Assembly (NCBI RefSeq): GCF_003945595.2
Contig: NW_024104377.1
Location: 1-64,000 of the forward strand
Source: Pipra filicauda
Taxonomy: Eukaryota; Chordata; Aves; Passeriformes; Pipridae
Direction: 5' to 3'
Length of the DNA: 64,000 bases
Positions 52,280 to 64,000 of the stretch are shown piece after piece. Each line of letters opens with the position of its first letter. The stretch's first letter is position 1. The position numbers and the translations under genes were made by a program. The notes beneath the pieces are model-generated. The model had not been told where the DNA came from and did not search any database. It saw only the letters and a program-made list of their open reading frames with translations.

Positions 52280-52711
52280 ATGATGAGGTGGGTCCGAGAG
52301 GAAGCCAGGAAGATGATCTGCAGGTCAGGATTAGGGTCATGTTCGGTGATCACCAAGCAGGTCCACTGCGATATCGATCTTCTACAAATGCAGTCACACA
52401 AAGATCAAAAGACAAAGGCATATGCACCTGCCTCCAAAGGTACAACCAAATTAACTCTAGCATGCTGGAACATTAGAACCATGCTCGATTCTGCAGATAG
52501 TGGACGTCCTGAGTGGTTTGCCCTCATTGCCCGTGAGTTGTCACGTCTCAACATCGACATTGCTGCTCTCAGCGAAGTTCTCCTTCATGAAGAAGGCAGC
52601 CTCAGAGAACATGGTGCCGGTTACACACTCTTTTGGTCAGGTAAGCCCAGAACCAAAAAGCATCTCTCAGGAGGCGGCTTCATGATCAAAAACTCTGTTG
52701 TTCCACTGTGA
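52280..52711 (+). mobile_element. RTE-type non-LTR retrotransposon remnant, APE-like endonuclease N-terminal part
   Basis: A 143-codon open frame on the plus strand. From about residue 57 it reads like the start of the apurinic-type endonuclease of RTE-class LINEs, often annotated in animals as 'craniofacial development protein 2-like'. Visible blocks are TLACWNIRTMLD (metal-site Asn 64), IARELSRLNIDIAALSEV (catalytic Glu 99), EEGSLREHGAGYTLFWSGK and LSGGGFMIKN. The frame stops at TGA just after this (52709-52711), so the rest of the endonuclease and all of the reverse transcriptase are missing. The first 56 residues are not recognised and may be leader sequence read through. Birds carry few RTE elements; AviRTE is one described from a patchy set of lineages, and this may belong to it. 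The remnant is non-functional. It overlaps no host exon that I can see. Confidence 0.75.
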
Positions 52712-52980
52712 TAAGACAAGTCCAAGATCAAGCCCAGAAGTGAACCCACAGGTTGGGACCTGGGTCAGCAGGGCCTGTGACCAGATATGTGGAGACCAGT
52801 GTTCCTACACCATAGCTCCAGCAGAGACCGAAGGCCCCAGAGTGAGCTGAAATGGTGCTTATGGGACTATGATGCTTGTGGGGCAGAGGGTGTGGGTGAG
52901 GGCCCTAAGTGAGGCTGATTAGAGTCATTACTGAACTCAAAATCACCTCACTTCCCCCTTTGCATCTTCAAATATATTAC
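52712..52980 (+). other. Possible 3' part of the RTE-type element, or an unrelated repeat
   Basis: After the endonuclease frame breaks, about 250 bp of GC-richer sequence continues (CCAGAAGTGAACCCACAGG through GGGTGAGGGCCCTAAGTGAGG) before AT-rich unique sequence resumes. It contrasts with its surroundings, as an element's untranslated 3' end after an internal deletion would. It could equally be a separate insertion. Confidence 0.25.
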
Positions 52981-55900
52981 ATGGCTTTTAATAATTTTTA
53001 ATAATTCCCATACCTTGTAAAGGAAAGTATATACACTGATTTTCTTTTACTACTTGTTCTTAACTTTTCCTGAAATGTGTATGTCCTTAGCTGTGTCTCT
53101 GTCCACATTTTCAGGAGGTACATACAGGAGACAAGAGCAAAATAGTCCAAATGCCTAATACTGTTAAACGAACACCTACCAAGAGTGTTCAACCTTCAGA
53201 TTTTTGTAAGGTTGAATGGGATTGGTCAGGAGCAGAAAGAAACAGAAACACTGAATTGATCAAATGCAAATACTTGCAAATATTCATATATTCAGTCTTC
53301 AAAGTCTGTACAAATACAGACTGTAATATCATCTCTGTCACTCGTTGCTTTGATCTTGTCATTCATCTGGGCTAACATCCTTTTCTATTACAAATTTAGG
53401 CTTAATTTCATTGTCTTCAAAGTTCTGTACTGTTCCACCTCTCCCTACTCATTTGAACTTCAAGTTGCTATTCTTTCTATTCAGTGCTCCTATAATCAAC
53501 CATGTCGAGGAGATAGACCAAAAGAATTGAAATTTAGATGAGCACTGTGAAGTAAGCTAACTTCTCAGTCTTCCAAGCCAGAGTAATTGTTCCAAAATAA
53601 ATTAGTCCTTATTACATAATAGAAGGAACATACATTGAGTTTCACCAGCAGAGCTATAGCGTTATATTTTTTCTGCTAAAAATATTCTAGTCCACCCCTC
53701 TCCACAGATAAAACCTTTTCTAGGGGTGGTTTTTCTGCAGGCTCCTGTTAGATGGAACATTCCCTTTAGGAGTAATCCCTAGAAATGCTTGACAAAAGTT
53801 TGGCTTTCAGATGTTTTCTTAAAAGGAAAAACTGAAGCAGACAACTAAAATACTATGTCTCATGCCATCAGTGCTAACACTGGCGAATCATATCTGTGAG
53901 GGCCCTTCAGATGGTGTTTACAGTTAGGAAAACGGATTTCTGACTTCTTGGGTGCATTCCATCAAAAATGCATAAAAGCAAAAGCCAACTGAAAACCCAC
54001 ATTCAATATAAGGTTAGTTTTCTTTCTGCTTGTGAACTTCTCTTGAGTTTCTTCAATCACATATATTTTTCTCATTTTTCTTCAATGGCTCTGAATTAGC
54101 ATCAGATAAGAGGAGCTGTGCCTTGGCATAAGATAGCTTTTCCAAAAGTTCTTTTACAGTTAATTAGGAGTTTGTGAAACAGAGGAAGTGAAATATGCAA
54201 CCTCTTTATTTCTTTTTGTAGCTCTTGCAAAAACAGTCATTGATGGATGGAATTAGAGTTCCTTCTACCTCTTTATTACTAACTCTGATTTAGCAATGTA
54301 GCATTCATGTTGTCAGCAGCACCTCTAGACAACTCCCTACTATTTCATGCAATTGTCACATGAGATGCATGAGACGTTATTAAATTGGATCCTATTGGAA
54401 CATGAAGTTAAGATTCTTATTTTCCTACAGTTGTAGTTGAACAGAAGGACATGCACCTTAAATCTTGTCTTTCAACAACAAAAATTTTTTTTTTTTCCTC
54501 TGAAATCTACTTTAACAACAATTTATAGTGTTGCAAAACCCTGTGGTACCTTCTCATCAGAGGCAATTCTGAGCAGGCAGGCACAGTAGTCAGTGATGTG
54601 GAATCCATCAGAGAGGCAGCATATGAGCATAGATGTAAGTACCACCTCTCACACCACCACCTGTGCTGACTGGAGGTTTTTACCTTAATATGTTTAAAAG
54701 TTGCTGATAAGTAAATTATATGTTATAATTATGATATCTGTAAACTACACCGTTTGTGTTAGTCATTTGTAGAATTTATTTTATATTTGTGTTTGTGTAT
54801 TTGGAAGTATTTGAATTTTTTTTTTTAATGATAATAGAGGGGCAGGGGCGGTACTACAAATTTGAGAGGTTCATGTGTAGAATCTATTCTTATTTAGTAG
54901 TTTTTTCTTATTCTTTATTTTCTTTTTTTAAATATTTCTGCTTTTTTAGAAAGGGGAGGAATATATTTTTATATACTTATGATTGAATTCTTGTTGGTGT
55001 TCACTTGTGCAGAATGATGAAGAGGCGTGAAAGTTAAATGTGCTTCATACCATCATTTTTTCCTCTTGATTGCTTTCATACCAACAGCAGATGTCCAGTG
55101 AAGGGACACAAATATTTCCCTTTAGGAAGTCGTTCCACTGAAAATAATGGGAGCTTATTTAAATAGCGTAGCCCTGAGGAGACAAAGTGGGGAGCAAGCA
55201 CAGAAGAGAATAAGAGCAAAAATGTATTCAGTCAAAGAATGACTTTATTTGCATGCCGTGTAATTTTTTAGCATGTTACACATAATAAAATGAGTAGGAA
55301 TTCAACTACCCGTTGATTTGTCAAAAGCATTGGGAATGATAACTTGAAATTTGGTGTGGCCATGGATGCTATTCATTCTCCTGCTTCATACAGTATTGTG
55401 CTAAAAAATCCATTTTGTAATATTTTATTCTATACTGTTAAATTATTTTATTAAATATAAATTAAGAATTATGATGGATACAAATGTGTGCTAAAACATA
55501 ATGCTGAAATGGATTCCTCTCACAAGTTAAATAACCATTCTGATGAGACAAGACTGATAGAATAAAATAAAAGCGTGATAAGTAAAAGTCAGGAAAGCTT
55601 TGCAGATGTGGTGAATCATTACATATTACTTTATTTTTCAAAATCAGTACTGATCCTGCTGTTGCTTATTGTGCAGAGCTTAGATTAAAGTTAATGGGAA
55701 TTATATGCACAGGAAAGCTGCATTGTGGAAGTTCTGGGGGGTTTTTTACCGTCACACTACCATTAATGGCAATTACAGGTGTGCTTTGGGGCAGAACCAT
55801 TACCCATATAAAAAAAGTCTAGTCATATTCAAAGGGCTACACAGTAGTATCAGTTACAGGTCTCAAAAAGGTGAATCTGTGGCAAATGAGGAAATGTTGT

Positions 55901-58213
55901 TCTCTCCCGTCTCCTACAAAACGATCAGATGTGAGCATTGCTGAGGAAAATTTTCATGTTGAGGAACTGATCAGACATTGTGTGGAGCTATAAACTAATG
56001 GTGTGTTGTTTCTGGAGACGCAGATGTAAATCAGAGGCAGTAAGTTTTCATCAAAAATCCCTATTGTTTTTACAGTACAAACAAAAAATATTAAAGGAAT
56101 ACTACTTAAGATGAAGCGCAACAAGTTATAAAACACCTAGATTAAAACAATTCTGTAACATCAGAGCTATACCTCTTCCAAGTTCAAAAGTTCAGGTGCA
56201 AACAATGAATTGACAGAGCTCTGAATGAATGAAGTACAGTAACCTTTGTGGTCACAAGCATTGGAGATATGAGCTAAAAGTTTCCTGGATTAGAATTCGT
56301 CCCTTCTAAGCACCAAATGCTTTGTTAATAATCCATATCATAACTGAAAGTAACTTCTTCTGTTACTGGAATTAAATACTGAAATCTCTGAAATGCCTCA
56401 AAACCAGGGACATGCACCTTCTGGAACAGAGTAACTGTGGAAAAAAAAGGAGAAATTGAAATACTTCTGCATTTTCATGATCACACTAGTAGAAGAACAA
56501 GCTTGTGGCTGATTTATCTGCTTTTGCACTCTCACTAGTAGTGCTGTTGCTTTTTGAACAGCAGTCCTGTTCCCAGTGAAACCAGTAGTAGCAGAGTCTC
56601 TCCCTCAGTACTTATGCTGCACTTCAGATACTACAGCACCATCCTATCCTTGTGACAGCTCCCCGTTGTCCATACTGATTCTGCTATGCAGATGCAGAGA
56701 TGAGGCGAAGACGATGGTGAAAGGCAAGAGTGAGGCCTATTTGTTCTCTTCGTATGAAGAACACATGGGACTCCTGAATGTGTGAGTTCGGCATCATGAC
56801 TCATGGGAGCCATCACATTTTGGTGACCAAGAAGCTACCTGAAGTAGATAACCAGAGTGCTTTGATTGAACATCAAGATGTGAATATGGAGCAATAGGCT
56901 GCCCAGTTATGAACACTAAAAGGCATGGCTCTGTCCTAAGGTCATTCCCCAAACCGTGGATATCCACTAATGGATGATGGTGGCAATATTCATTCAAATA
57001 TCTTTGTGTCATAGTTCACTGTTAGAAGGGCCATGGTTTTTGTTTGATTGTTTGTTGCCACAATTCCAGGAATATGCTTGTTAATGCTGTTGGTTCCTGA
57101 CTGGTCTCCAGAAAAATTGTTCTCCTGTCTCCCATTTTGATAAACATGCATTAGTCCTGGATTTTTATTCCCACCAAGTTTGAACAGGGGAAGAAACACT
57201 CCCTACTGAGTAGTGTGTGTTGTCTCCTATCTAGAGAAAAAGCATTTTCTAGCATGTCACTTTGAGAAAGTGCCATTGTGTGACTTTTCATGTGTACCTT
57301 TTACCTATAGCAGGACTTCTTTTAGGAGAGCTGTTTCTTCTTTGATCTCACTCAAGAATCTCCCAGAATAATTGTACCTAGAACAATATTTGCTAGTATG
57401 AACGGCACTGTCTGGGCACTTTACAGCTCCATCTCAACCAGTTGGTTCCCAGTAGTGCTCACTCTGAACTTGCTGTGGATGTGAAGGAAATCCCAGCAAA
57501 ATTATAAAGCAAATCTGGAAATGTCTGTGTCATAGCAGATGCTGGCAGATGCTGCAGCATGCCTGTATGGGGTGATGCTGTATGGAAAGAGGGTGCTTGG
57601 GAGAAAGAAGCCATTGGTGTTCCATCCTGACAGACAGGAATGCGTTATATTCAAAAAAAGAAACCACCAAGCTTTTTTAAATAGGCATAGCTTTGTATTT
57701 TTGCACCCTAGCTTGAAAAGACAAGGAAATAACACCCGTTTTTTACTGACCTCCCCTGTGCTAGAAAGAGGACTTAGGAGACAGGTTAGACAAGAGGAAG
57801 CAGTGGAGACTGCATTGGACCACTGGTCCACAGATAAGTCTAGCTGGAAGCATCCTGGGCTTAAATGCAAGAGATCACGAGGCAGATTCACAGGGCAAAT
57901 GTCTGGTGATTCTGTTATTCTAGAGCCACTTTGAGAAGAAAACATAGTTGTGAAAAGTGGTCTCCAGCAATGAACAGGGTTAAAGTGAGGGAATGTGGAT
58001 GCTAGCTACTGTGATAGTCATAGGTCTCCCTTTCAGCAGCTCCTGTACCTTCTTATTTCTACTTTCTTTTGTCTCCCTTCAGCCTCAGAATTGTGCACCT
58101 GAACCACAGAAGATACCTTGCTATGGTCTATTCTGGTTGTTTTGGAATTAGAAGTCCAAGAAAGAAATTCTCTGGGTCTTGTTTCCCATCCTTCAGCAGC
58201 ATCCATGAGGGCT
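52981..58213. other. Intergenic stretch without recognised genes
   Basis: AT-rich single-copy-looking DNA. A T12 run lies at about 54486-54497. Two antiparallel frames at 57502-57945 (131 codons plus, 147 codons minus) overlap almost fully and resemble nothing known. No splice-site-bounded coding exon is convincing. Confidence 0.55.
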
Positions 58214-59175
58214 TCATAGAATCATAGAATATCCTGAAGGGATTATTGAAAGTCCAACTCTTGGCCCTGCACAGGACAGCCCTGAGAATCACACCATGTG
58301 CCTGATAGCGTTGTCTGAACGCTTGAACTCTCTCAGATTTGTTGCCATGACCGCTTCCCAGTGGATCCAGTTCCAGTGCCCAGCCACCCTCTGGGTGAAG
58401 AACCTTTTCCTTATATCCAACCTAAATCTCCCCTGACACAACTTCATGCCATTCCTTCAGGTCCTGTGACTGGTTGCCAGAGGGAAGGGATCAGCGCCTG
58501 CCCCTCCACTTCCCCTCATGAGGCAACTGTAGACTGCCGTGAGGTAGACTGCTGTGTTAACCCCCCTCAATCACCTTTTCTTCAGGCTAAACAAGCCAAA
58601 TTACCTCAGCCATTCCTCATATGGCTTCCCCTCAAGGCCCTTCACTGTCTTCATTGCCCTCCTTTGGACACTCTCTAATAGCTTAATATCTTTTCTTACA
58701 TTGTGATGCCCAAACCTGCAGACAATATTTAAGGTGAGGCTGCACCAGTGCAGAGCAGAGAGAGACAATCCCCTCCCTCGGCTGGCTGGTGATGCTTTGC
58801 CTGATGCCCCTCAGGACAGGGTTGGCCCTCCTGGCTGCCAGGGCACTGCTGACTCATATTCAATATGCTGTTCACCAGACCCCCAGGTCCCTTTCAGTGG
58901 CACTGCTTTCCAGCATCTCATTCCCCAGTCTGTACGTACATCCAATGTACCCCTTCCCAGGTGCAGAATCTGGCACTTGTCTTTGTTTAACTTCATATGT
59001 TTCATGATTGCCAGTCTCTCTGCAGGGCCTCCCTACCTTCAAGGGAGTCAACACCTCCTCCAAATGTTGTATAATTTGCAAACTTATTTAGTATACCCTC
59101 AAGTCCTGTGTCCAAGTCATTTACTAAGAAATTGAAGAGAACTGGACCTAAAATTGAACCCCAGAGGGGTTCGTC
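58214..59175 (-). mobile_element. CR1 LINE, longer 5'-truncated copy
   Basis: Minus-strand CR1 from a terminal CATAGAATCATAGAATA repeat (58214-58230) up to about 59175. Its 3' region runs parallel to the copy at 19.3 kb (shared GCCCAGCCACCCTCTGGGTG). Translated in pieces on the minus strand it shows KLNKDKCQILHLGRG, the equivalent of the CR1 block after the reverse-transcriptase FADDTK-type motif. Next to it, NKFANYTTFGGGVDS is the degraded motif itself. Several frameshifts and stops break the reading frame, so this is an old inactive copy. It lies upstream of PTPRM in the same orientation as the gene. Confidence 0.92.
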
Positions 59176-59405
59176 AGAAGAGTTCTCTTATTAATTTGTA
59201 TTTGATGGTATGGGCAGAGGCATGCCCCTGTCAAGAGTAGGTCCTCTGCCTGGCAGGACTGAAGCTGTTAGTGGCTTTGGCTAATGATACAAAGCCAGGT
59301 TGTGTAAACCTTGGCCCAAGGAGGATGTCTGGGGAGACTTGGATCAATGCAGAGTGAGCAGTATTCCTGCAGCTGCAGTAGAGTGGATTTGTGGTACCAT
59401 GGATT

Positions 59406-59462
59406 ATGTTCTCTGTTAGGGGATGATCTGGAAGCTATGTTCTCTGGGATGATCTGGAAGCT
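59406..59462. repeat. Short tandem duplication
   Basis: The unit ATGTTCTCTG plus GGGATGATCTGGAAGCT occurs twice in a row. The first copy carries a few extra bases (TTAG-type insert) between its two halves. The second halves are at 59420-59436 and 59446-59462. It looks like a recent local duplication. Confidence 0.8.
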
Positions 59463-60606
59463 TTTTGCATTATTCTGTCACGAGTTTGGGGGTTAATAGT
59501 CTGAAAATGTTGTGAAGTTATTCAGCATGAGTGGTCTTTACAGTGCATTTGGCCTTAAGGCTGCCTCTGAAGATGCTCTTACAAGATAGCACAGAGGTAG
59601 CTGTTAAAGATGCCAGAAGGAAATAGCTGGTTTTATTCTTGCGTTTTTCTTGGTCTAGTTTTGAACTTTGTGTGTTTGGTTCTGCTAAGAGTCACCAAGT
59701 GCACTGGTAAAATAATAAATTTGATTTAAAAATTAAATCTTACAGGAGTTGGGAGGGATTGAAATTGTAAAGACGAATGACATTAATCTAACTTCCGTGG
59801 CATGTCAATATTTCTGTTAATATTAAAAACAGTGATTGCACAAGAAGATAATGTAAACAATGTCACAGATTTGTAACGCTCATAATGATTGTTAGAAAGC
59901 TGTTACTCTGCACGTTGCAAAAAAAAAATAAAGAACCAAGAATTACATAGAATTCCTCTTGTAATAACAGTATTTTTGCCCACTTAAGGTTACTTTCTGC
60001 AAAACCAGTGCTTAAATCTCCAATCACCCTAAGTTATATTTTGACCTTTATAAATACCGTTTTGACATAAACGTGCTGCAGCTTCTTTGGCAACTCACTT
60101 GGTCACAAGATTTTCTTCACTAATAGCAGATGTAAGTGAAAATGTCTCTCATATTCACTGTATATTTTAGGCTTTACTGAGAAGCAAACATTTCTGGGCT
60201 GCTCCTGATGGCCTTAAGAACAATTTTTCTCACTTTTCTTAATTCTTCCCTGTGATTCAGTTTCAAAGCAGAGACTCTAGGAAAAACACAAAAGTCGGGG
60301 AAAGGAAAGGAGACAAAGGATAGCAAAGAAACAAAGAAAGGAAAGGTGCAGTTAAGAAACAAAACAGTACCAAGAACCACCAGTTCTGACTAATAACTTT
60401 ACTTGACATGGGACTTCTGGTTCACCCTCAAGGAGCAGTTCTGGACAGGTTTAAGTAGAAGAATGATAGATTAGTGTGAGTGGTGATGTTTTCATCATCA
60501 TTGAACTGAGAGAGGTTCATGTGGGATTCAGCTCTGCAGAAGAGAGGACGTTGTTGCATAAGAAGAGATCGGGGAGGAAAGAGGAGACTTATCAGCCTCA
60601 GTTGCT

Positions 60607-60664
60607 GACAAAAAAACCAAAACCAAAACAAAAAACCAACCAAACAGAAGCAAAAACAAAAAGC
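60607..60664. repeat. A/C-rich low-complexity tract
   Basis: Repeated CAAAA, CCAAAA and CCAACCAAA words make an imperfect A-rich tract with almost no T. It may be the decayed tail of a retroposed sequence, but no body is recognisable to its left. Confidence 0.65.
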
Positions 60665-61610
60665 ACCTAGATTTATAGAAGAGATCAGTTTAGTTTAGGA
60701 GGAAGTGTACCAAAGCACCTGTAGATTTCAGAGAATCTCCTAAGGTAAACTCAAAGGGATTTCTTTCCCGAACTTGAATTCCAGATTTTTCTGGCATGTG
60801 GAGTCTGAAGGATATCAACTTGCTGTGCAAATCATTCTGTCACAGTGCGTGACCAGAGGGCTTAGGAATGTGTAGATGCTGCAGTAAAGACCAGAGGAGA
60901 ATCACTTTTTTTTTAACAAAAAAGAAAAAAAAGGGATGCTAGACTGCTAGACAAAAAATCTTTAGTTCAAGAGTGTTAATTTCAAACTAGACACCTGAGA
61001 AACTACAAGAGGACTCGAAGCAGAGCCACTTTGCCTGAAAGCATCTGAAAGTGAATGAGTGACTCTATTTGCACCAGTTTAACGGATAATTGGGTTAATT
61101 TGTAACTGGATAATTTACACCATGTTCTGGTCTACCTTGCTCTGTGTATGTGTTTATGTACAACTACAGAAAACAAGCATATTTATATGGGAATAATTAA
61201 AATAGATATATATATGCATGACCTGCACAGACATTCTTGGAAAGATCATTTGTTCCAAAGATTACATTTCTGCTGGTAGAATATAGATCTAATTTCATTT
61301 AGACAAACCTTTCACAGCTTTTTAATAACAAATGAGAGACAATGCTATACATTAAATATATGGCTAAAATGTCACACATGCTGAACAGAAATTATTGTCA
61401 AGCAAATGAGCATTTGGATGATACAATGATAAGAATAATGTAATTAAATTCATTTTCATACTGCTGATTTTATCACCTCATTTTCATGTTGTTCCTTCTA
61501 GCCATATGCTTTTTTTCCATCCAAATCTGCTTGTTAAGTAACAGTGACTAACATTTGTTACACACAATGCCGAAGATCAGGTCCTGGGCTCGCTGGAGTA
61601 AGGTTTCATT

Positions 61611-61880
61611 GAACTGAAGAAGTAAGAACATAGTAAGAAAAAGAGAGGGAGAAGCTGATATAAATGGAAAAGCCCATGAACACAGCTGGGTAAAGAACTG
61701 GGGAGCTGAGGAGGCAAATGATCAAAAGGATTTGGAAAAAAAATTAAAGTAAGGGAAAATGAAAAAGACATAAACAAGGATGAAAGGGAAAGAAGGAAAA
61801 AAGGATAAGAAGGGGAAAATGAAAAGGAGCCTGTTAATGGTAGCTGAAGATAAAAGGGGAGAGGGAGGATAAGGCATAAA
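61611..61880 (+). repeat. Purine-rich tract (GA-rich plus strand)
   Basis: About 270 bases with strongly skewed strand composition: A and G dominate (AAGAAAAAGAGAGGGAGAAG, GAAAGGGAAAGAAGGAAAAA, GGGGAGAGGGAGGATAAGG) with few pyrimidines. Such tracts can form triplex DNA; no simple repeat unit is maintained. Confidence 0.7.
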
Positions 61881-64000
61881 ATGGGAGAGAATTTAATTAT
61901 GCATACTTTCCTTTAAATGGCCATCTAGCCCCCAGCTCCATAGGCCAAGTGTCTGTTTCAGTTTGATTGGTGGAACAAGCTCATTGTGTATCACAGCTTG
62001 AATATTTAGCAACAGTGGTACACTGAAAGGAGCTCACTGTTTTTACAGAGGCGCTAGGCAGGATACGATGTTGGGGATCTGACTGCTAAAGGAGTGGGAG
62101 CTCCAGTAGCAATATTCATCCCCAGGACCAGGCTGGCAGGATCTCACATGCACTCCTCTGCTAGTATGAAAGTGGCACTTGTGAAACCAGGGGCTTCTTT
62201 ACTCTTTCTAGATGTGTTTTGGCTATTTTGTTTGTCAGGGTTCACAGGGCCAAAGTAGTTGGACCATTTGAGTATTTGCTAAATTTCCGTGTACCTGTTT
62301 GACTGTAGTACTCTGCCAAGCTGTTTTGTCTCTTGCAGACCTTGCACCCATGTCTACCTCCAGCTGCACCCTTGGCTCTCTGCTGTGCTTTTGGAAGCAT
62401 GGTTCCTTCCCCTCCCTCCAAATTGGGCATTAATAGGGGAACCAAGGAATCAGCCTCTGATCAGAACTGGCTGTTTTTTATTAGGAGCAGGGCAAAAGTT
62501 AGGATTAAGCCTTTTTCTGTTTGGCATTTTTAGTATTGGAGTCTTGGTGTTTTATTTAACCAATCAACGTACAAAGGGTTTTCTAACAGCTATGTTTATA
62601 AAAACTTATGTTTTGGGAAGTCCTGAAGATCAGAGATTAAACATTCAGCTCCAGCCTTAGATAAAGAAATCTGTCTTTAGCCTCTTGGTACGGTATGCTA
62701 GCACTTGAAAGGAGCTTCATACATTACTGTAGGAATGGCTGGTCAGGGAGGGGAACCACTGCCACATTAAGAGAGGATTGACCTCTCCAACTGTAGGAAA
62801 AAAAACACGAAAGGGCTTCTATGAGATGCACCTTCTTTTTGTCCCAACTGTTCTCAGGTCAGAAACTAAAAATAGTTTATTTTCTCCTGTTCTGCTCTTT
62901 CAGAGACAAAACACCATTGTCAGAAATGTTAAAAGAATTGCTCTAGAGTCATGATGACTCACAGCACTGAACCACTCTTCGTGATAGGGATAATAAGATT
63001 TTACATTTTGAGGCTTGTTTTCCAGTTCAATCAACATCAACAGTCTTTGGATCTATTTTTCTTTTAATATCTCTAGTACTGTTGCAGTACATTACTTTTT
63101 GATAGTGGGGATGGGTAGGTTATCTTGCTGTCTACTGCCACCACATAAATAATGTGTAGGAATGTGCAATACATTTTATCTCTCCAGGTGTGTATAATTT
63201 GTAATAGGACAAAACTTGCTGAACAGTGAGGTCATGACATGCTCTGACCTCTTGGTCCCTCAGCAGCAAACCAGGGTGTGATACAATGCCATTTCTGCCT
63301 ATACAAACTTCTCTTATTTTGGTAGGAAAAGTGCACAGCTCATGGGTGATTGTGACTGGGGCTCACATGACAGAACAGGATGATGCATATGCTCATGAGA
63401 CCAGCAGTTTAGACATAACCAGAAAGACCACTTTCCATCTTTTTGTCCGAAAGGCTACTTTATGTAAGGCTATATTAACTTTCTTTGAGGTTATATGGCT
63501 ATAGCATTAAGATTATATTAACTTTACTTTTTCATTAGCTTTCTTTCCTCCTTACCCTGTCATCTCATTTTTCTCTCTCTTCACTTCTTGTAGCTGTGAT
63601 TCTGTCTTCTCTAAGAAAAGGTTTCTAATAGCATCCCACTATTTCCTAAATGAACTCAAGTCCATTTGGCTTAGAACCCAAGTGCCAGCAAGCCACTGCT
63701 GACATTTTTAACACTCCTTGAGATTCATCTCCTCTGAACCTCTTCTGAACACACATGCAAGGTGGGAGTTTAAAAGGTCACCTAAAGTGTAATGCTAATG
63801 GGATAGTCATATTCTGTTAGTGTACAGTATGTATGTTACTACCCATTACACAGCAAGTTGGTCACGGTTTGGAACTAAGAGAAAACCACAGAGAAAAGGC
63901 AGAAGCCACCTATTATCCTGAACGTTGAAAGACCTAAAATACTGGTGTTGTTCTGCACTTTTGTAGAAGTATCATCATTTACCTAAGTCTTGACTTAAGT

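Larger units (their letters stand above)
59176..64000. other. Intergenic stretch without recognised genes
   Basis: AT-rich DNA to the right edge. It holds a short tandem duplication at 59406-59462, an A/C-rich tract at 60607-60664 and a purine-rich tract at 61611-61880. No exon of a neighbouring gene is recognised, and the open frames are short and featureless. Confidence 0.55.

Noticed and set aside
57502..57945. 131-codon plus-strand and 147-codon minus-strand frames overlapping almost fully
   Set aside because: Neither resembles a known protein, there is no promoter, splice or repeat context, and antiparallel twin frames commonly arise by chance.
1..64000. CRISPR arrays, rRNA or intact tRNA genes
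   Set aside because: No regularly spaced repeats, rRNA blocks or intact cloverleaf-like sequences were seen; the sequence is vertebrate nuclear DNA.

Overview
The window is vertebrate nuclear DNA, most likely from a bird. It is AT-rich and almost gene-free, with one strong CpG island at about 45.9-47.8 kb. Repeat density is low, and the clear dispersed repeats are three CR1 LINE fragments ending in the ATTCTATG-type 3' repeat usual in birds. There is no bacterial or viral gene organisation. Most open frames of 60-150 codons read as chance ORFs in non-coding DNA.

The one gene I can support is on the minus strand. A 73-nt coding exon at 46692-46764 encodes a 24-residue signal peptide plus one base, followed by a consensus GTAAGG donor. 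Its sequence, length and phase-1 junction match exon 1 of PTPRM, the receptor-type protein tyrosine phosphatase mu. The CpG island around it is the likely TATA-less promoter. PTPRM is transcribed right to left, so positions 1-46691 are the 5' part of its very long first intron, and I found no exon 2. Positions 47.8-64 kb are 5' flanking, apparently intergenic DNA.

Region by region: 1-19.2 kb is intron with short A/T runs, a 30-bp near-palindrome and a homeodomain-site-rich stretch. A minus-strand CR1 lies at 19.26-19.85 kb. Intron follows to 35.5 kb, with a candidate conserved non-coding stretch near 30.3-30.9 kb and a 24-bp inverted repeat. A short plus-strand CR1 with an internal deletion lies at 35.50-35.77 kb. 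A possible degraded tRNA-derived SINE lies near 38.5 kb. The CpG island, promoter and exon 1 occupy 45.9-47.8 kb. The flank holds a perfect CRE, a C/EBP-ATF-like site and an 11-bp-arm hairpin. It also holds a remnant of an RTE-type non-LTR retrotransposon endonuclease at 52.3-52.7 kb, a minus-strand CR1 at 58.2-59.2 kb and a purine tract at 61.6-61.9 kb.

I see no unknown multi-gene system. The most unusual item is the RTE-type endonuclease remnant, because such elements are patchy in birds. The PTPRM leader is also notable: it has no upstream AUG for about 0.9 kb, yet stays open in frame for at least 108 codons before the start.
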